Of a stretch of 64,000 nt of DNA, positions 24,001 through 28,167 are shown one piece after another; position 1 is the first letter of the stretch; each line of letters starts with the position of its first letter. Location of the stretch: positions 496,001 through 560,000 of the forward strand of contig JACKHM010000002.1 in NCBI GenBank assembly GCA_020638995.1. Reading direction: 5' to 3'. The position numbers and the translations under genes are program-made. Origin of the DNA: Planctomycetaceae bacterium. GTDB lineage: Bacteria > Planctomycetota > Planctomycetia > Pirellulales > Pirellulaceae. The notes under the pieces were generated by a model. It was given only the letters and a program-made list of their open reading frames with translations. It did no database searches and had not been told where the DNA came from.

Positions 24001-26337
24001 ACTCAATCACAGACGACCAAGATTGTGGATGACGATAACCAACCAGTCGTCATCCTGTCCGTGGATCGTAGCGATATTAGCGAGGCAGGCGGCGCGGCCA
24101 CCTTCACCGCGACACTTTCTAGTGTTTCGAGTCTGCCGGTCACGATCAATCTGGCGTTTGGTGGGACTGCCACACTGACGAGTGACTACACCAGAAGTGG
24201 CTCTCAAATTGTAATCGCAGCGGGTGATTCGAGCGGGTCGGTCACGATCACAGCGGCTCAGGATTCGCTCGACGAAGTCAACGAAACAGTGAGCGTGGAC
24301 ATTGCGAGTGTGATCAACGCGACGCTATTGGGAACGCAGTCGCAGACAACGACCATCAACGACGATGATGATCCGCCGACGGTGACATTGTCGGTCGACA
24401 ACTCCACTATTGACGAGGCATCAGGAGTTGCGACATTTACCGCCACATTATCCGCCGTGTCGAGCTTGCCGGTTACGGTGAATTTTGGTTTCGGTGGCAC
24501 GGCGACATTGACGGATGATTACACACCAAGTGGAACACAGATCGTAATCGCGCCGGGTACTACGACTGGTACATTTACCGTTACTGCAGCGCAGGACACA
24601 CTGGATGAAATTAACGAGAGCGTGATAGTGGATATCACGAGCGTTACCAATGGTTCCGAGTCTGGAACTCAGAGCCAAACCGTTACGATAAGTGATGACG
24701 ATCTATCACAAGCCTTAGATTTTGGTGATGCAGAGGACTCGATAGCTACGCCGCGATACCCCACGCTGTTGAGTCACGACGGCGCACGGCATGTGATTAC
24801 ATCGTTGTTCCTTGGCGCTGGCGTCGATTCTGATGTCGATGGCCAGCCGACGGCCAGCGCTGACGGAGACGACAGCGATAACCAAAGTAGTGATGAGGAC
24901 GGAGCGCTTGTCACGGCAACGATTATATCTGCAAGCGTCGATACACAATCAAGCTTGCTGGTCACTGCATCCGAAGCTGGAAAGTTGGATGCATGGATTG
25001 ACTTCAATCAGGATGGGAATTGGACTGGTGACGAGCAAATCTTGATCAGCGATGATGTAGTGAGCGGCGATAACGTCTTCTCATTCACAGTTCCTGCCGG
25101 TGCGATACCGGGGACTACGGTCGCTCGCTTCCGGCTAAGTTCAGCAGGCGGACTCGCGCCGACAGGGGCAGCGCCGGATGGCGAAGTCGAAGATCACCTA
25201 GTAACGATTCAGGACGGAACTTCGGGTGGTGCGAATCTTGAAGTCGTAATCCCACTCGCCGACGTCGAAACATTCGTTGATGGCGACGATGTAGTCGTGC
25301 AATCTGGGTCTATGGAATTGTTCCGCGGCCCGGGCAGTTCGCTTTCAGGTATCACCTTCATCGGAAACGACAATGACAATGTCCTCAGTCTCGCTAATCT
25401 GGATGGCGTGTTCTCGGGTACTCTGACATTTGATGGCGGGGCGGGCGTTGATACGCTGCGGCAGATTGGCAGCGGGCAAACGCTGGACATGACAGCGTTC
25501 CCCGAAGGCGCGATTCAGAACATCGAGGTCATCAATATTACGGGTGAATCTGGTGGCAACACACTGATACTCGACGCGGCGACGGTGATTCGTATTACCG
25601 ATCCGGCGAATCAACTTCTCGTCATCCACGACGGCGATGACAGCGTTAGTTACGGGACGAATTGGGCTCTCGACGTGCCTGAGTTCTCTGATGGAACGCT
25701 TTACCACGTACTTCGCGAAATCGACGGCGTCGCCCAAATTCGAGTTGCCAATGATAACGCTTGGCAAAATCCTGTAAATCCGCTCGACACCAATCGTGAC
25801 GGAATCGTGACGCCTATCGACGCGTTGATTCGGATCAACAGAATCAACGACAGCGGAACCGGCCCCTTGGCGACACCAACGTCCGCCGATCAAATACCGG
25901 AATACTACTACGACGCGGACGGCAATCGTTTCATATCGCCTCTGGATGTGCTTCAGGTAATCAATTACCTAAGTGATCCCAGTCGCAGCCAGCCAGAAGG
26001 TGAGTCTGTGGACTCCGTCATGTTGTCGACCTACGCCAAGTCAGGCGATAGTTCTGAGCAGCCAAATCTTGAAACTGGCAGTCTGGCGTCACCGCTGGTG
26101 GGATCGGAGAATCATGATGTTGTCTTGTCGCAGATCGCGGATACCGATGACGCGATGGATTCGCTGAACTCTCTGCCGTCGATCCCGGATGTGTTATGGT
26201 TACCTGTGCCTCGCGTGGAAAGTGATGATGCTCAAGGTCGGCTTGCCGAGATTGCATTGGAAGAACTTATCGGTGAATTGGATGTATTAGGGACAAAAAC
26301 TCTCGACAAGTCACTTCGCGATGAGACTGAGATCTAA
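1..26337 (+). CDS. Giant multidomain cadherin/LamG/dockerin surface protein (5' partial)
   Basis: The frame is open from base 1; a GTG at 7 is merely the first possible start, so the true N-terminus lies upstream. Residues below count from that GTG. Domains in order: an FG-GAP-like stretch (about 65-80); three related modules (422-808); LamG-like domains near 915-1095, 1378-1572, 1927-2122, 2300-2499, 2579-2769, 3295-3512 and 3902-4129; an RTX-like GGDGDD stretch (about 1119); leucine-rich repeats (1653-1772); a discoidin-like region (2135-2262); a propeller-like region (2949-3159); PKD (3554-3645); VCBS/Big_9-like domains (3647-4219); one canonical plus 33 tandem cadherin-like repeats (4219-7788); four Calx-beta (7790-8233); GEVED (8236-8403); and two dockerin-like calcium loops, DTNRDGIVTPID and DADGNRFISPLD (about 8592-8657). 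Such architectures are typical of planctomycete cell-surface proteins. Calcium-dependent adhesion or envelope structure is inferred. No catalytic domain was recognised. Confidence 0.93.
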   Translation: MTVIANKLNAEIASTSLASVNLVASSSAAAQGRLIFTATLNGFDITLEVKEFPDFTFSGLAGTPAIDLDQNGVDDLVITANAADGLVNGLAPVAGRIYTIYGQRTLPVPDDVYILENTSVPGSGSFVVDRGTGRPYLFDDGGDPFFLDPLTKERWFKFTTLGDGQGGDSIRLNGDVYGDLLTEAAGVIGSRQQAFDLRTLEAGTYYLRVYSEDPEITSVPLGNLFDDPAGVSLKQAILTDTFRANPSVSDLGIEEVVGSGPAQVGINKSVTFNFANTGWQGDSFDRISNDAVTDRGSGIQTVGQPLVDSDIPIEDGIGLPADSLVTFNLDEIRSAGHYSDELPLKFVADRVGLNDDVLGNSDADARTIVLFSNDDGVISGYVDGVEVAVGESGGEWSFTGALPATNTKKETTFTSEPTSAITIGEELVPGLSQTVTLDADGTLLLGADVSIWNRYGSDSNSIAARFKIDGSYVGDWVYLGVDGYGSQGYALWGSIQVEQIAELTAGAHTIEVFTKNTDPEFYFWGGTTKSEMRIVEFNAPVKATTVSATVSGAVPYATDAAIAALTQNINIAGTVDTPVRLSADVAVKNTGSTYSYWIGARFKVDGVFIGDWRFTGLDGTDQGTAVLDTIQVTENLVLTPGPHTIEVFTRNYDSGFSFSDTDAQSELRIIEFTPVGSEPTAVLSEVVSAPTGSIPSGDQPVPGLSQVISLTEFKPVLLSTDVSVYNTGSSTSYWIGTRFKVDGQFVGDWRFIGIDGTAQGSALWESVQAEELVELSPGVHTVEVYTRTYNSSFYYWSGTSQSKLRAIELTASADAPPLSNYDVRIPDNAKYITLAATSIDDADFDHTVFSGARLEVVLASQAPTLSFDAELANDETPEIWESGAGTHNLAFGTSFGTDDTSAFYLDTNIKSRRGVTQAYSFNGIGEVSTTTLQNLPGNPSDNSASWEILFRPDDFTGKEVLFETGGTGDGMSLNIEEVLQGGQAVGFRVLFAIQDSSAQHYELRSPVLTDTTDFTRAVAVYDKEASTLQLYINGEAVGAPVVTTNLFDWAGANATTVGGKGSAHGAGTGLSGFGKFKGDIAKIQFYERALAYDDPKSAFTIDFKAPARGATHETSTLPDRDLILGGDGDDLLVGNNDWDFLLGQSGADQFFGEPSEIRDLSIGDVQTIGTVEAGETLANDFLEPLDPFLRGGSETLFYDHFLPSSPTPFKIANWASTGGAVINRGASNVARGQGYSAQLNATDVLTSVVIDLSEQSTASLEYRYQRGAGSFSPETGDNLYIEYLDSLGAWQPLDVHFGETGNDDDMQWFAFNTIDLPDDALHEDFQFRFKALGDSSDVWYVDTVRLVGNSGNFNDPGLASAIGAALDYQIYEEGTSRRSLAFRDDVVRLPNDIINGATNLTTTFWLNMEPESFNRIAAILSGANNPYANEFLLEMVFGRELRFTNAGASGTFVQTFTLPASVNPNEWHHYALVRNAATSMVEVYIDGQSIGAKAHSNVAYVIDPGGFVVGQEQDTVGGNFDPNQSLYGKLDELTFWNKPLSTAEVTDVMEESFAVTDANLIAYYPFDEGAGFEGDDRRGSTQADLGNPVFQTVYRTKWSYESFSFGFFGTLKLPVLKKVAEQVQTDLLQTPTWSRDTAQTTIQVSGDFRATEVGALTRLDASNRGITKLEGIEHLVNLAELDLSGNDIDNNELTKLLPRRITNGTLAGEFVGTPYLNALDLRNNDRITDISALAGLPSLTELHLEGTGVDPFDPETLLTIAGLKNLQILTLPVAEIEKQNVVFAEGSNVSLTTSVSSTWQVLDTNSQVVASGSGTTISFVAPDDGALIVQRMAGVGVYENWFPVIIHNVAPTFFNVPDLDSANGGTGINEGQTLSLSPPDANGNIDINVDGQSIGQIQITEPGSADVPDLVTNVTLTDAVGAVTTLTQNAVVFNDDLLSLDRKILDGAGSFTAAFWFKSSQSSGVQTVLSGVNAGHLDEMKITIVDDDTVRFTVQGLTQSWTVSSIADGVYHHFALVRSLGDNSVELFVDGVSQGAQVLTNATTGLMIDAGGLIVGQSQGAVGSAFDSSEALHGTLDELAIWSRALTATAVKEVRSGTIDATDAGLVMWLPFNEGAGDVVQDRSARSRDVVLDVSKLGRFIKITNNGGSSRKLHIGELEVFAPGVTPVGGLDSIHDLALTSRGASFESQVGSVAFGAATDLLSGSLPTDDSSTFTLNDGIGNEIIIDLGQTRDISRIRLWQRGDGAGLDRLSNFTVSISADDGGSPGAVVTTEVYADEVPATSFAEASKTPAWTTDTASVHGALAFNDSYLEIPNAVLDQAGDLTIAFWLQTASNAQQTLISGAHTDTDANQFVLQLLNSTTIQLLRDSNETKSWSVPSGIDLGDNTFHHIALTRTLSTDVVEVFVDGISTGTATFSATGLLDIDRLFVGQDQDSVGGGFDSAESLNGSIANLAVWQRVLAPGELQSVRAGIIDESDLTLSLSLRFDEGSGTVLRDRSESGNNVTRISTPIDGRSAPAWSDATLPNQAPQVVLPDEAVYFLTITTTDGDGGFAESQRRFTVNNVTPTARIVSLDGLDRDYSIVLDGVDDSIITSLFVDQRPGTAGVTFASWVAPINGIEASEVLFHTDNGGSDWGLYHNDNTWWVKNGIAAIDTGVPVEFGQWQHVAVTLGASGVTFYKNGVAAFNSTSIGFDSSSGELIIGSDGATNFFAGHVDEVRVFNRALPSEEILHQLEGLPIEIGTLNLAMYLPIVEGFGTTTADASPGSHDGTLVGKPTWSTSGQTAIVADLGELLSFDGATSSDPGLNDKLLFAWEVTDNNGQVIASSLETDFNFTPLYSGSYVVSLVITDSDGAVSVPETIRLGIKPIVVEIIASTDSNPPSLPGAGSFSVDPLDAGGPVVGEAISFDATISKLAPLAPLRGQPASVRREYYWTVSNDAVVVDSASTVTPPIVHRLFAVPSDGTDMLVELNPVTGAELNRFPAPEPNGAGAIGLAFDGKNLWYLNGQGTDTLYQLDPKTGAVIDADVITAGSGNYDGLGYLDQRIYILDSTQNDIFAFNPISDLITKRIDVDATNPGVSLVGGLSGITGPDALIATGADGAGNNVFEINPTSAAITRRFNVASVDHGTAVLAGEIYVGLSSDDVAIYGRSGVQRRIIHLPYDVAALGGDDLSNQQSETFQFIPTSVGDYTVTLTVTDVFESGGVLTAFAQGKSHGGVFTSTQTFTATRTITVGEPHAVTLSGSTGPANEGDVVSISAGELPEISKLGGSRDYQWQVNGQTVGVRRDVHGGASLVESGPFTSANGKLGLAADLTASIGQSLHAKGDEDLQLGDFDFSYSFWFNPRNVGAGTVYPLTKFDSTGDQEMRFQVAANGTISFLGYDPSGNAYAVDSTVVATSDEWHHAIIWHDATANTINIQINNETPVSAAMAATGFKVGATDLVLGGYLSDGILPPQGRFDGLIDSLSFANRVWDGTERDTLYNDGAGLDYPFGNTLPPSSLLTNLVAHFRLDEFDPSEFAFAPDNDGTYSISVTVTDTFGGSSFQRTAQTAPLTIGNAPPVLDVSGVSGIENSPITLTALYTDPGAPDTHTYTISWGDSTADATGSATGGSFGAMHTYRQDGHYKATVTITDNAVTPGTATQTVDIFISNANPTAVDDTTLTANEDTVQIITAVELVGNDSDPGPDDVLSIGRVDATSSKGASVVLNSNGTVSYDPTGSAILNALRVGASTVDSFEYVVSDGNGGEATATVQITVSGRNDQPQPSPDINAVTEDGDPNPISGNVLVSSDTDPDTNDLLRVASFGGQTNSATPVVGNFGTLTWDVNGDYSYTLDNGLEVVQRLADGQSLTEQFTYEVQDDSGAALDIASSVLVITIHGANDAPTPADDTHTTTADAVLVVEANSFDDEVLADGPIAYWQFGESAGSVAVNAQSPTTPDGTFVGVVGLSQPSLVPNSVDSALRLQDNSFVSIPDDALINTYTGDVSQKTFEFWFNADNVDTRQVLFAEGDSSNGFNVYLDAGELHFGAWDADVYGPTVNASVSKNVAYHVVAVFDQPNMALYLNGAEVATATANFAVSSHPGAVTAGAYAGSTRFHNGVESNATGGFFTGVIDELALYNGALSPERVEAHFRSAGLLANDTDIDNGDTRQISAVQGVTGDVSRQITLPSGALLEVHSEGSYRYDPNGQYIALPFGVSATDTFEYTVSDRLGATGTATATITITGVNDAPTELTLSNNQVDENVLGAVIGTLTVADPDLVDSHSFSVSGDSRFEVVGGILKLKSDRSLNFEGEPSVTVTATVTDAGGLSLSQSFVISAEDVNESPSIDSLALVNAFENQTVAIDVQSSDPDGEMENAGLTYSLVGGVDRDLFTIDANTGVLLFKTAPDFENPQDADVDNVYNVEVKVVDADGLFATREFLVSVANLNEEPSIITSAVVNAFENQLIAVDVQSSDLDGEVEGNGLTYSLTGGIDQGLFSIAADTGLLTFNTTPNFELPRDSDANNTYQVQVTVTDDDGLTAVQDLSVTVVNVNEQPSFTSSVAFEVVENRLSVGDVEASDVDGEMESGGGLTYSLSGGVDQSLFTIDGDTGLLSFVIAPDVEMPQDAGGDNDYNVQVTVTDAGGLTASQDVEVTVVGENEPPTITTSAVLNVGENQTAVADIDAADPDGEMDSGDGLTYALTGGIDQGRFLIDANTGLLRFKAAPNFESPQDTGEDNVYDVQVTVTDAAGLTGTQNIAVTVTNVNEAPSIVSGASASVVENQTATIVVRSFDTDGETDNGGGLTYSLVGGFDRERFNVQADTGVLTFVVAPDFENPQDVGQNNTYDVQVAVTDAGGLTGVQNVAITILNVNERPTITSATSVLAAENQKVAIDVQSSDLDGETENGGGLHYSLTGGADLAKFSINGSTGVISFVSAPDFETPQDVGGNNVYDVQVTVTDIGGLADVRDIAVSVVNVNETPQITTPRLHTVPENQTAIVDVQSVDSDGATEGNGLTYSLTGGVDQDFFVINANTGVLAFKVARNFENPQDAGGNNVYDVRVTVADTSGLTAQQDIAVTVINVNESPSITTGGVVTVAENQTAVIDVQSTDLDGQTEDGGGLTYSLTGGADQSLFVINRHTGVLTFHSAPDFESPADAGGNNVYDVQVTVTDGQLTSAKSIAVTVTNVNEVPAISSESGIAVAENETAVVDVQASDSDGDTEGSGLTFSLSGGDDQLLFAIDANTGVLTFASAPDFEGPGDTGTNNVYEVEVTVTDSSGLTVAQDIVVTVTNVNETPSITSAATVGVAENQNAVIDVQSTDLDGQTEDGGGLTYSLSGGTDKSLFTINRHTGVLTFNASPDFEAPADADGDNVYDVQVTVSDGHLSDVQDLMVTVANVNEIPVISSELAIEVAENETAIVDVEASDSDGDTEGSGLTFSLSGGDDQSLFSIDADTGILTFTVARDFETPGDAGSDNIYEVQVTVTDSSGLTAQQNIAVTVSNVNESPSITSGATVSVAENQNAVIDIDSLDADGATEDGGGLTYSLSGGADKSLFMINRYTGVLTFDASPDFEAPADADGDNVYDVQVTVSDGHLSDVQDLMVTVANVNEIPVISSESGIEVAENETAVVDVQASDSDGDTEGSGLTFSLSGGDDQLLFAIDANTGVLTFASAPDFEGPGDTGTNNVYEVEVTVTDSSGLTVAQDIVVTVTNVNETPSITSVATVSVAENQNAVIDVQSTDLDGQTEDGGGLTYSLSGGADKNLFTINRYTGVLTFNTSPDFESPSDTGGDNMYDVQVTVSDGQLTDVQALVVTVTNVNEAPAITSLASVEVAENETAIVDVEASDSDGDTEGSGLTFSLSGGDDQSLFSIDADTGILTFTVARDFETPGDAGSDNIYEVQVTVTDSSGLTAQQDIAVTVSNVNESPSITSGATVSVAENQNAVIDVDSLDADGATEDGGGLTYSLSGGADKSLFTINRYTGVVTFNTSPDFESPSDTGGDNMYDVQVTVSDGQLTDVQALVVTVTNVNEAPAITGLASVDVAENQTAIIDVQASDSDGDTEGSGLTFSLSGGDDQLLFAIDANTGVLTFASAPDFEGPGDTGTNNVYEVEVTVTDSSGLTVAQDIVVTVTNVNETPSITSAATVSVAENQNAVIDVQSTDLDGQTEDGGGLTYSLSGGADKSLFTINRHTGVLTFNASPDFEAPADADGDNVYDVQVTVSDDLLSDVRDLMVTVTNVNEAPHVTSSASVVRPENQSNVVDVQSSDPDGETENGGGLVYSLSGPDKDLFTLNVDTGVLAFITAPDFETPQDLGGDNIYNLQVSVSDGQLTGVQNLSVIVINVNETGTNEAPSITTIGSVSVTEHQTAVVDVESSDPDGETEDGGGLTYSISGGVDQSFFVIDRHLGVLAFRTAPDFQNAQDDGGDNTYDVQVTVTDSDGLTGTRNIAVMVTDVNESPSITTPTAFTVLESQTAVFDIQSIDPDGQSEGNGLTYSLGGVDQTLFVLDANTGVLAFQATPDFESPQDADADNVYNLQIIVSDGSLMDVQSVMITVTNVNESPSITSSAVVNVPENQTAVIDIQSTDLDNQTEDGGGLTYSVTGGADQSLFSVNRHTGVLTFRSAPDFESPGDDDSDNVYDVQVTVTDGQQSNSQNLVVTVTNVNETPAITSAASVEAAENQITVIDVQTSDSDGDTEGSGLSYALSGGIDDALFSINSNTGVLTFNTPPDFEVPGDSGANNVYDVRVSVMDSSGQTVSQDITITVTNVNESPSITSSAVVNVPENQTAVIDIQSTDLDNQTEDGGGLTYSVTGGADQSLFSVNRHTGVLTFRSAPDFESPGDDDSDNVYDVQVTVTDGQQSNSQNLVVTVTNVNETPAITSAASVEAAENQITVIDVQTSDSDGDTEGSGLSYALSGGIDDALFSINSNTGVLTFNTPPDFEVPGDSGANNVYDVRVSVMDSSGQTVSQDITITVTNVNESPSITSSAVVNVPENQTAVIDIQSTDLDNQTEDGGGLTYSVTGGADQSLFSVNRHTGVLTFRSAPDFEIPGDSDANNVYEVQISVTDGLLTGVQELTVSVLNLNETPTITSAAIVIMPENQSNVIDVQSSDLDGNTEAGGGLVYSLAGVDKNLFSFDVNTGVLAFITAPDYESPQDVDADNVYNVQVTVDDGQLTDVQNLNIVVTNVNETGVNEAPGITSVGNVNVPEGQTAVVDVQSSDPDGQMEDGGGLTYSISGGGDQSFFVIDRHVGLLTFRTPPDFETPQDSNFDGVYDVRVSVTDPDGLTGSRNFVVTVTNVNEQPLITTPAGFVVTENLTTVFDIQSADPDGQVEGSGLTYSLGGVDHSLFVLNSSTGVLAFQTAPDFESPQDAGTDNVYNLQITVTDGALTDVQDVTITVTNINESPGITSAAVVSVAENQVAAIDVQSSDPDGQTEDGGGLTYSLTGGVDRSLFIINRHTGVLTFLSTPDFELPGDMGGDNIYEVRVTVTDGQLSSAQDIAVTVTNVNEAPVITSGSMVSVHENQNSIMDVEAFDSDGDTEGDGLTYHVSGGTDAALFAIDPDSGALTFSASPDFENPNDTGANNIYEVEVTVTDSSGLTVQKNIAVTVTNLNEPPSITSNSTVNVAENQTAVINVQSSDLDGQTEDGGGLTYSLTGGVDRNLFLIDRHTGILRFQSAPNFESPGDLGGDNRYDVQVTVNDGQSTSFQDIAVTVTNVNEPPTITSAAMVSIPENQSAVNDVQSSDIDGQTEGGGGLTYSLSGVDKDLFTLDVNSGALAFISAPDFEVPRDFGADNVYEVHITVSDGELSDVQDLRITVTDADAPPTVTLSVDDANIEEAGGVATFTAILSTAYTLPVTVNLGFSGTATLNADYTRSTTQILIPAGATSGTLTVTAKQDTPDEVDETVVVEIIGVTNAVEFGTQTQVTTIADDDTPPTVILSVDTASIGEASGVATFTATLSSVSSLPVTIDLGFSGVAALTDDYTRSGSQIVIPAGATSGTLTVTATQDILDEADEALIVEILNVVNGTELGTQSQTTKIVDDDNQPVVILSVDRSDISEAGGAATFTATLSSVSSLPVTINLAFGGTATLTSDYTRSGSQIVIAAGDSSGSVTITAAQDSLDEVNETVSVDIASVINATLLGTQSQTTTINDDDDPPTVTLSVDNSTIDEASGVATFTATLSAVSSLPVTVNFGFGGTATLTDDYTPSGTQIVIAPGTTTGTFTVTAAQDTLDEINESVIVDITSVTNGSESGTQSQTVTISDDDLSQALDFGDAEDSIATPRYPTLLSHDGARHVITSLFLGAGVDSDVDGQPTASADGDDSDNQSSDEDGALVTATIISASVDTQSSLLVTASEAGKLDAWIDFNQDGNWTGDEQILISDDVVSGDNVFSFTVPAGAIPGTTVARFRLSSAGGLAPTGAAPDGEVEDHLVTIQDGTSGGANLEVVIPLADVETFVDGDDVVVQSGSMELFRGPGSSLSGITFIGNDNDNVLSLANLDGVFSGTLTFDGGAGVDTLRQIGSGQTLDMTAFPEGAIQNIEVINITGESGGNTLILDAATVIRITDPANQLLVIHDGDDSVSYGTNWALDVPEFSDGTLYHVLREIDGVAQIRVANDNAWQNPVNPLDTNRDGIVTPIDALIRINRINDSGTGPLATPTSADQIPEYYYDADGNRFISPLDVLQVINYLSDPSRSQPEGESVDSVMLSTYAKSGDSSEQPNLETGSLASPLVGSENHDVVLSQIADTDDAMDSLNSLPSIPDVLWLPVPRVESDDAQGRLAEIALEELIGELDVLGTKTLDKSLRDETEI
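1270..2430 (+). repeat. Three tandem ~120-residue modules with RFKxDGxxxGDW motif
   Basis: Three consecutive segments of the giant protein share one plan: a start such as VPGLSQ, a beta-rich stretch, the core ARFKVDGVFIGDWRF or a close variant, a glycine-rich turn, then TPGPHTIEVFTRN and an ending RIIEF-like strand. The modules lie near 1270-1620, 1640-2015 and 2050-2430. The pattern suggests a beta-sandwich with an exposed loop. I do not recognise a named family. They are diverged at DNA level, unlike the cadherin array further along, so the duplication is older. Confidence 0.7.
15484..18633 (+). repeat. Higher-order repeat: 2.5 copies of a 1260-bp, four-domain unit
   Basis: Cadherin repeats 9-18 occupy exactly 3150 bp. 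Repeat 9 (from 15484), repeat 13 (16744) and repeat 17 (18004) are near-identical and spaced exactly 1260 bp. Repeats 11 and 15 match at the same spacing (16141 against 17401). Comparing 15541-15900 with 16801-17160 by eye I find three mismatches in 360 bp, including synonymous positions. Overlaid on this, the second half of repeat 10 matches that of repeat 12 (16000-16133 against 16630-16763), and the second half of repeat 14 matches that of repeat 16, both at 630-bp spacing. That mosaic points to gene conversion or unequal exchange. Confidence 0.85.
19563..21051 (+). repeat. Perfect 630-bp tandem duplication plus partial third copy
   Basis: Bases 19563-20192 and 20193-20822 are identical over all 630 positions when read line by line. 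A third, partial copy (20823 to about 21051) differs only at 20988, where a G in the other copies is A. Each copy encodes two cadherin domains (210 residues), so the frame is kept. Zero divergence means a very recent duplication, continuing homogenisation, or an assembly artefact. Confidence 0.92.
23375..24705 (+). repeat. Four tandem Calx-beta domains
   Basis: Four units of about 110 residues each follow the Calx-beta pattern: PPTVTLSVD, an acidic then EAGGVATFTA or EASGVATFTA strand, LPVTVNLGFSGTAT, DYTRS, VIPAGATSGTLTVTA, D-DE-DET, and a final IxDDD. Calx-beta domains bind calcium at their inter-domain ends, and the terminal DDD clusters fit that. They sit between the cadherin array and the GEVED domain and probably form a rigid calcium-stabilised stalk. 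Confidence 0.85.
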
Positions 26338-26398
26338 CGTCTCGACATTAGTGAAACTGGCTCGAATACGAGTGTCTCAAGCGCAGAGAGTGAAGTGT

Positions 26399-26417
26399 GG
26401 CAGCAGTTGAAGCTGCC
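26399..26417. terminator. Possible hairpin between convergent genes
   Basis: GGCAGC (26399-26404) and GCTGCC (26412-26417) form a perfect 6-bp stem with a 7-base loop, 62 bases after the giant gene's stop and before the stop of the convergent gene at 26574. No T-tract follows on either strand, so an intrinsic terminator is only weakly supported. Confidence 0.22.
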
Positions 26418-26573
26418 TGGGGCAAATTGCGAATGCCGTATTCTTCCTGTCAGAGTTGGCCTCAGGTCAGCACGATGCTCCTGAGAGCCGATGTTCTGGG
26501 GGCGATGTGGGCTAGTCACAAAAACGATCGAACGGATAGTTGTTCCGACCCTAGGAGTTTATCTCGGTAACCC

Positions 26574-28118
26574 CTATTCGCCTTGCACAAACTGCAAACT
26601 GTAAAGATCGGCATCTTTGAGGTCGAACCGCAATCTGATCGGCTTACCGGATAGCGAAGCCAAGCTCTCGCCACCTTTCCAGGTGATTGTTCCGGAGATG
26701 GTATCTCCAAATATGTCGGGGCAATCTGCCGATGAGTAACCTTCCAGCGGATTCCCACCGACGTCTTGAATTTCGATTACGACCGAGCCTGCCGCAGACG
26801 TCGCAAAATTCAGCTGCAGCTGTGTGCCCTCAAAAATTAGCGGTTTCGTTAGAAGAGTTCCGCCCCGCCAGTCCGCGTTTACCGATACGAATCCGTCCTG
26901 TCTCAGGGTGTAGCGGCGAACGCTCGTGTGGGTGCCCTCCCAGTATCCTTCGGTTGCGTAGAGGGATATCTCGTCAGGTGCGTCGTCCAGATGCGACTTT
27001 GTCTGCAGCATACCCCAGAATATGAAATTGTCTCCGTAGACCCATGTGTCTTTCGTTGCGGGGCCCGGTCGAATGAAGGCGTCGCCCCAGCGGGAAAATG
27101 TGACGCCGTCACGACTTGTCATAAATGCAGCATCGGTCACTGCTGTTCCGTATCGGGGATGCTGCTTTGCGCGATATTGACGCTCTTCGAGTCCCGGTAA
27201 GTTGTTCATCGATGGCGACCAGCCGCGGTCATTGTAACGCATTGGAAAGCCCACAAAGATGTGTGGCGCTCGGTAGTAGGGCTGAACCTGATTGGTATAC
27301 AGGGCCTGCTCTGCGGCATCGGGATACTCGAGCCAACGTGGTTCCGGAAAATTATCTACATCCTTTGACGCAGCCGTCATGATGCCGCGCACGCCCTGGT
27401 CGAATTGACGATGGTACTCGCGATAAGTTTCTGCAACAGAGTCCCAGAACATGAGGTTTTGCGAATCAAACGCGCCTTTAGTCGCGAAGGGACGATTGCT
27501 TTTCAGCTGAAAATGGCTTCCGTCCCCCGAGACCAACAAATAAAGTCCCCGGGGCTTGCTGCCCACGATGACAATCTTGTAACGCTCATTCTCTGGGCAG
27601 GCAGGATTTGTGTCCTTGAAGACGGCTGTGTGAGCAGGGCTGCCTCCGATCTCGCTAACCATGGCAGCATCGAGAATCAGGTTGTTCTTTTTTGATCCGC
27701 GAAAGTCAACGATATTCAATTCCGGACGGGTCCAATGAATGCCGTCGCGGCTCTCGGCCAAACAGAGCGTCTCCCAGGAGTTCTTCTCCTTGACGTACGC
27801 CTTCGAGGCGACATGATGGCCGCCGCGGTAGTACATTCGAAACACGTCGCCATCGCGGAAGATGCTTTGATAAGCGCTTCCATTTCCCTCCCACGGAGCA
27901 TCAGTGCGAAACACGACTTCGCGCCGAATCGGGCGATGAAGTTCGAGCTTTGCTCGGTCGAGTTGCTCGATGAGGTAGTGATCAACGAACAGCTCTCGCC
28001 GCGAGCCGATGTTGATTGGTTCGGACGTGCTCCTTTCATCGCCTTGGATCGAAAGCGGCGCGGACGCCGTCAGTCCCAACAGGGCCGTAGATCTCATCCA
28101 ATCACGCCGCGTTTGCAT
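26574..28118 (-). CDS. Tat-exported five-bladed propeller, glycosidase-like (GH32/43-like) protein
   Basis: The protein has 514 residues from ATG at 28118, which follows a GAAGAG ribosome site; an upstream TTG in frame (28136) is less likely. The N-terminus has TRRDWMRST followed by a hydrophobic stretch, a twin-arginine-type signal. The body has propeller-type repeats resembling arabinanase/levansucrase-type sugar hydrolases: LFVDHYLI, FRMYYRGG, LAESRDGIHWTRP, FMTSRDGVTFSRW. A C-terminal beta-sandwich (GSVVIEIQDVGG onward) is common in planctomycete members of this group. The catalytic carboxylates cannot be assigned with certainty. It heads away from the giant gene and lies just downstream of a ceramidase-like gene on the same strand. 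Polysaccharide binding or cleavage outside the cytoplasm is inferred from the fold. Confidence 0.75.
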   Translation of the reverse strand: MQTRRDWMRSTALLGLTASAPLSIQGDERSTSEPINIGSRRELFVDHYLIEQLDRAKLELHRPIRREVVFRTDAPWEGNGSAYQSIFRDGDVFRMYYRGGHHVASKAYVKEKNSWETLCLAESRDGIHWTRPELNIVDFRGSKKNNLILDAAMVSEIGGSPAHTAVFKDTNPACPENERYKIVIVGSKPRGLYLLVSGDGSHFQLKSNRPFATKGAFDSQNLMFWDSVAETYREYHRQFDQGVRGIMTAASKDVDNFPEPRWLEYPDAAEQALYTNQVQPYYRAPHIFVGFPMRYNDRGWSPSMNNLPGLEERQYRAKQHPRYGTAVTDAAFMTSRDGVTFSRWGDAFIRPGPATKDTWVYGDNFIFWGMLQTKSHLDDAPDEISLYATEGYWEGTHTSVRRYTLRQDGFVSVNADWRGGTLLTKPLIFEGTQLQLNFATSAAGSVVIEIQDVGGNPLEGYSSADCPDIFGDTISGTITWKGGESLASLSGKPIRLRFDLKDADLYSLQFVQGE

Positions 28119-28167
28119 GATCTCTTCTCGCTTCAAAATCAGTTAGACCGCATTCGATGCGACCGGT

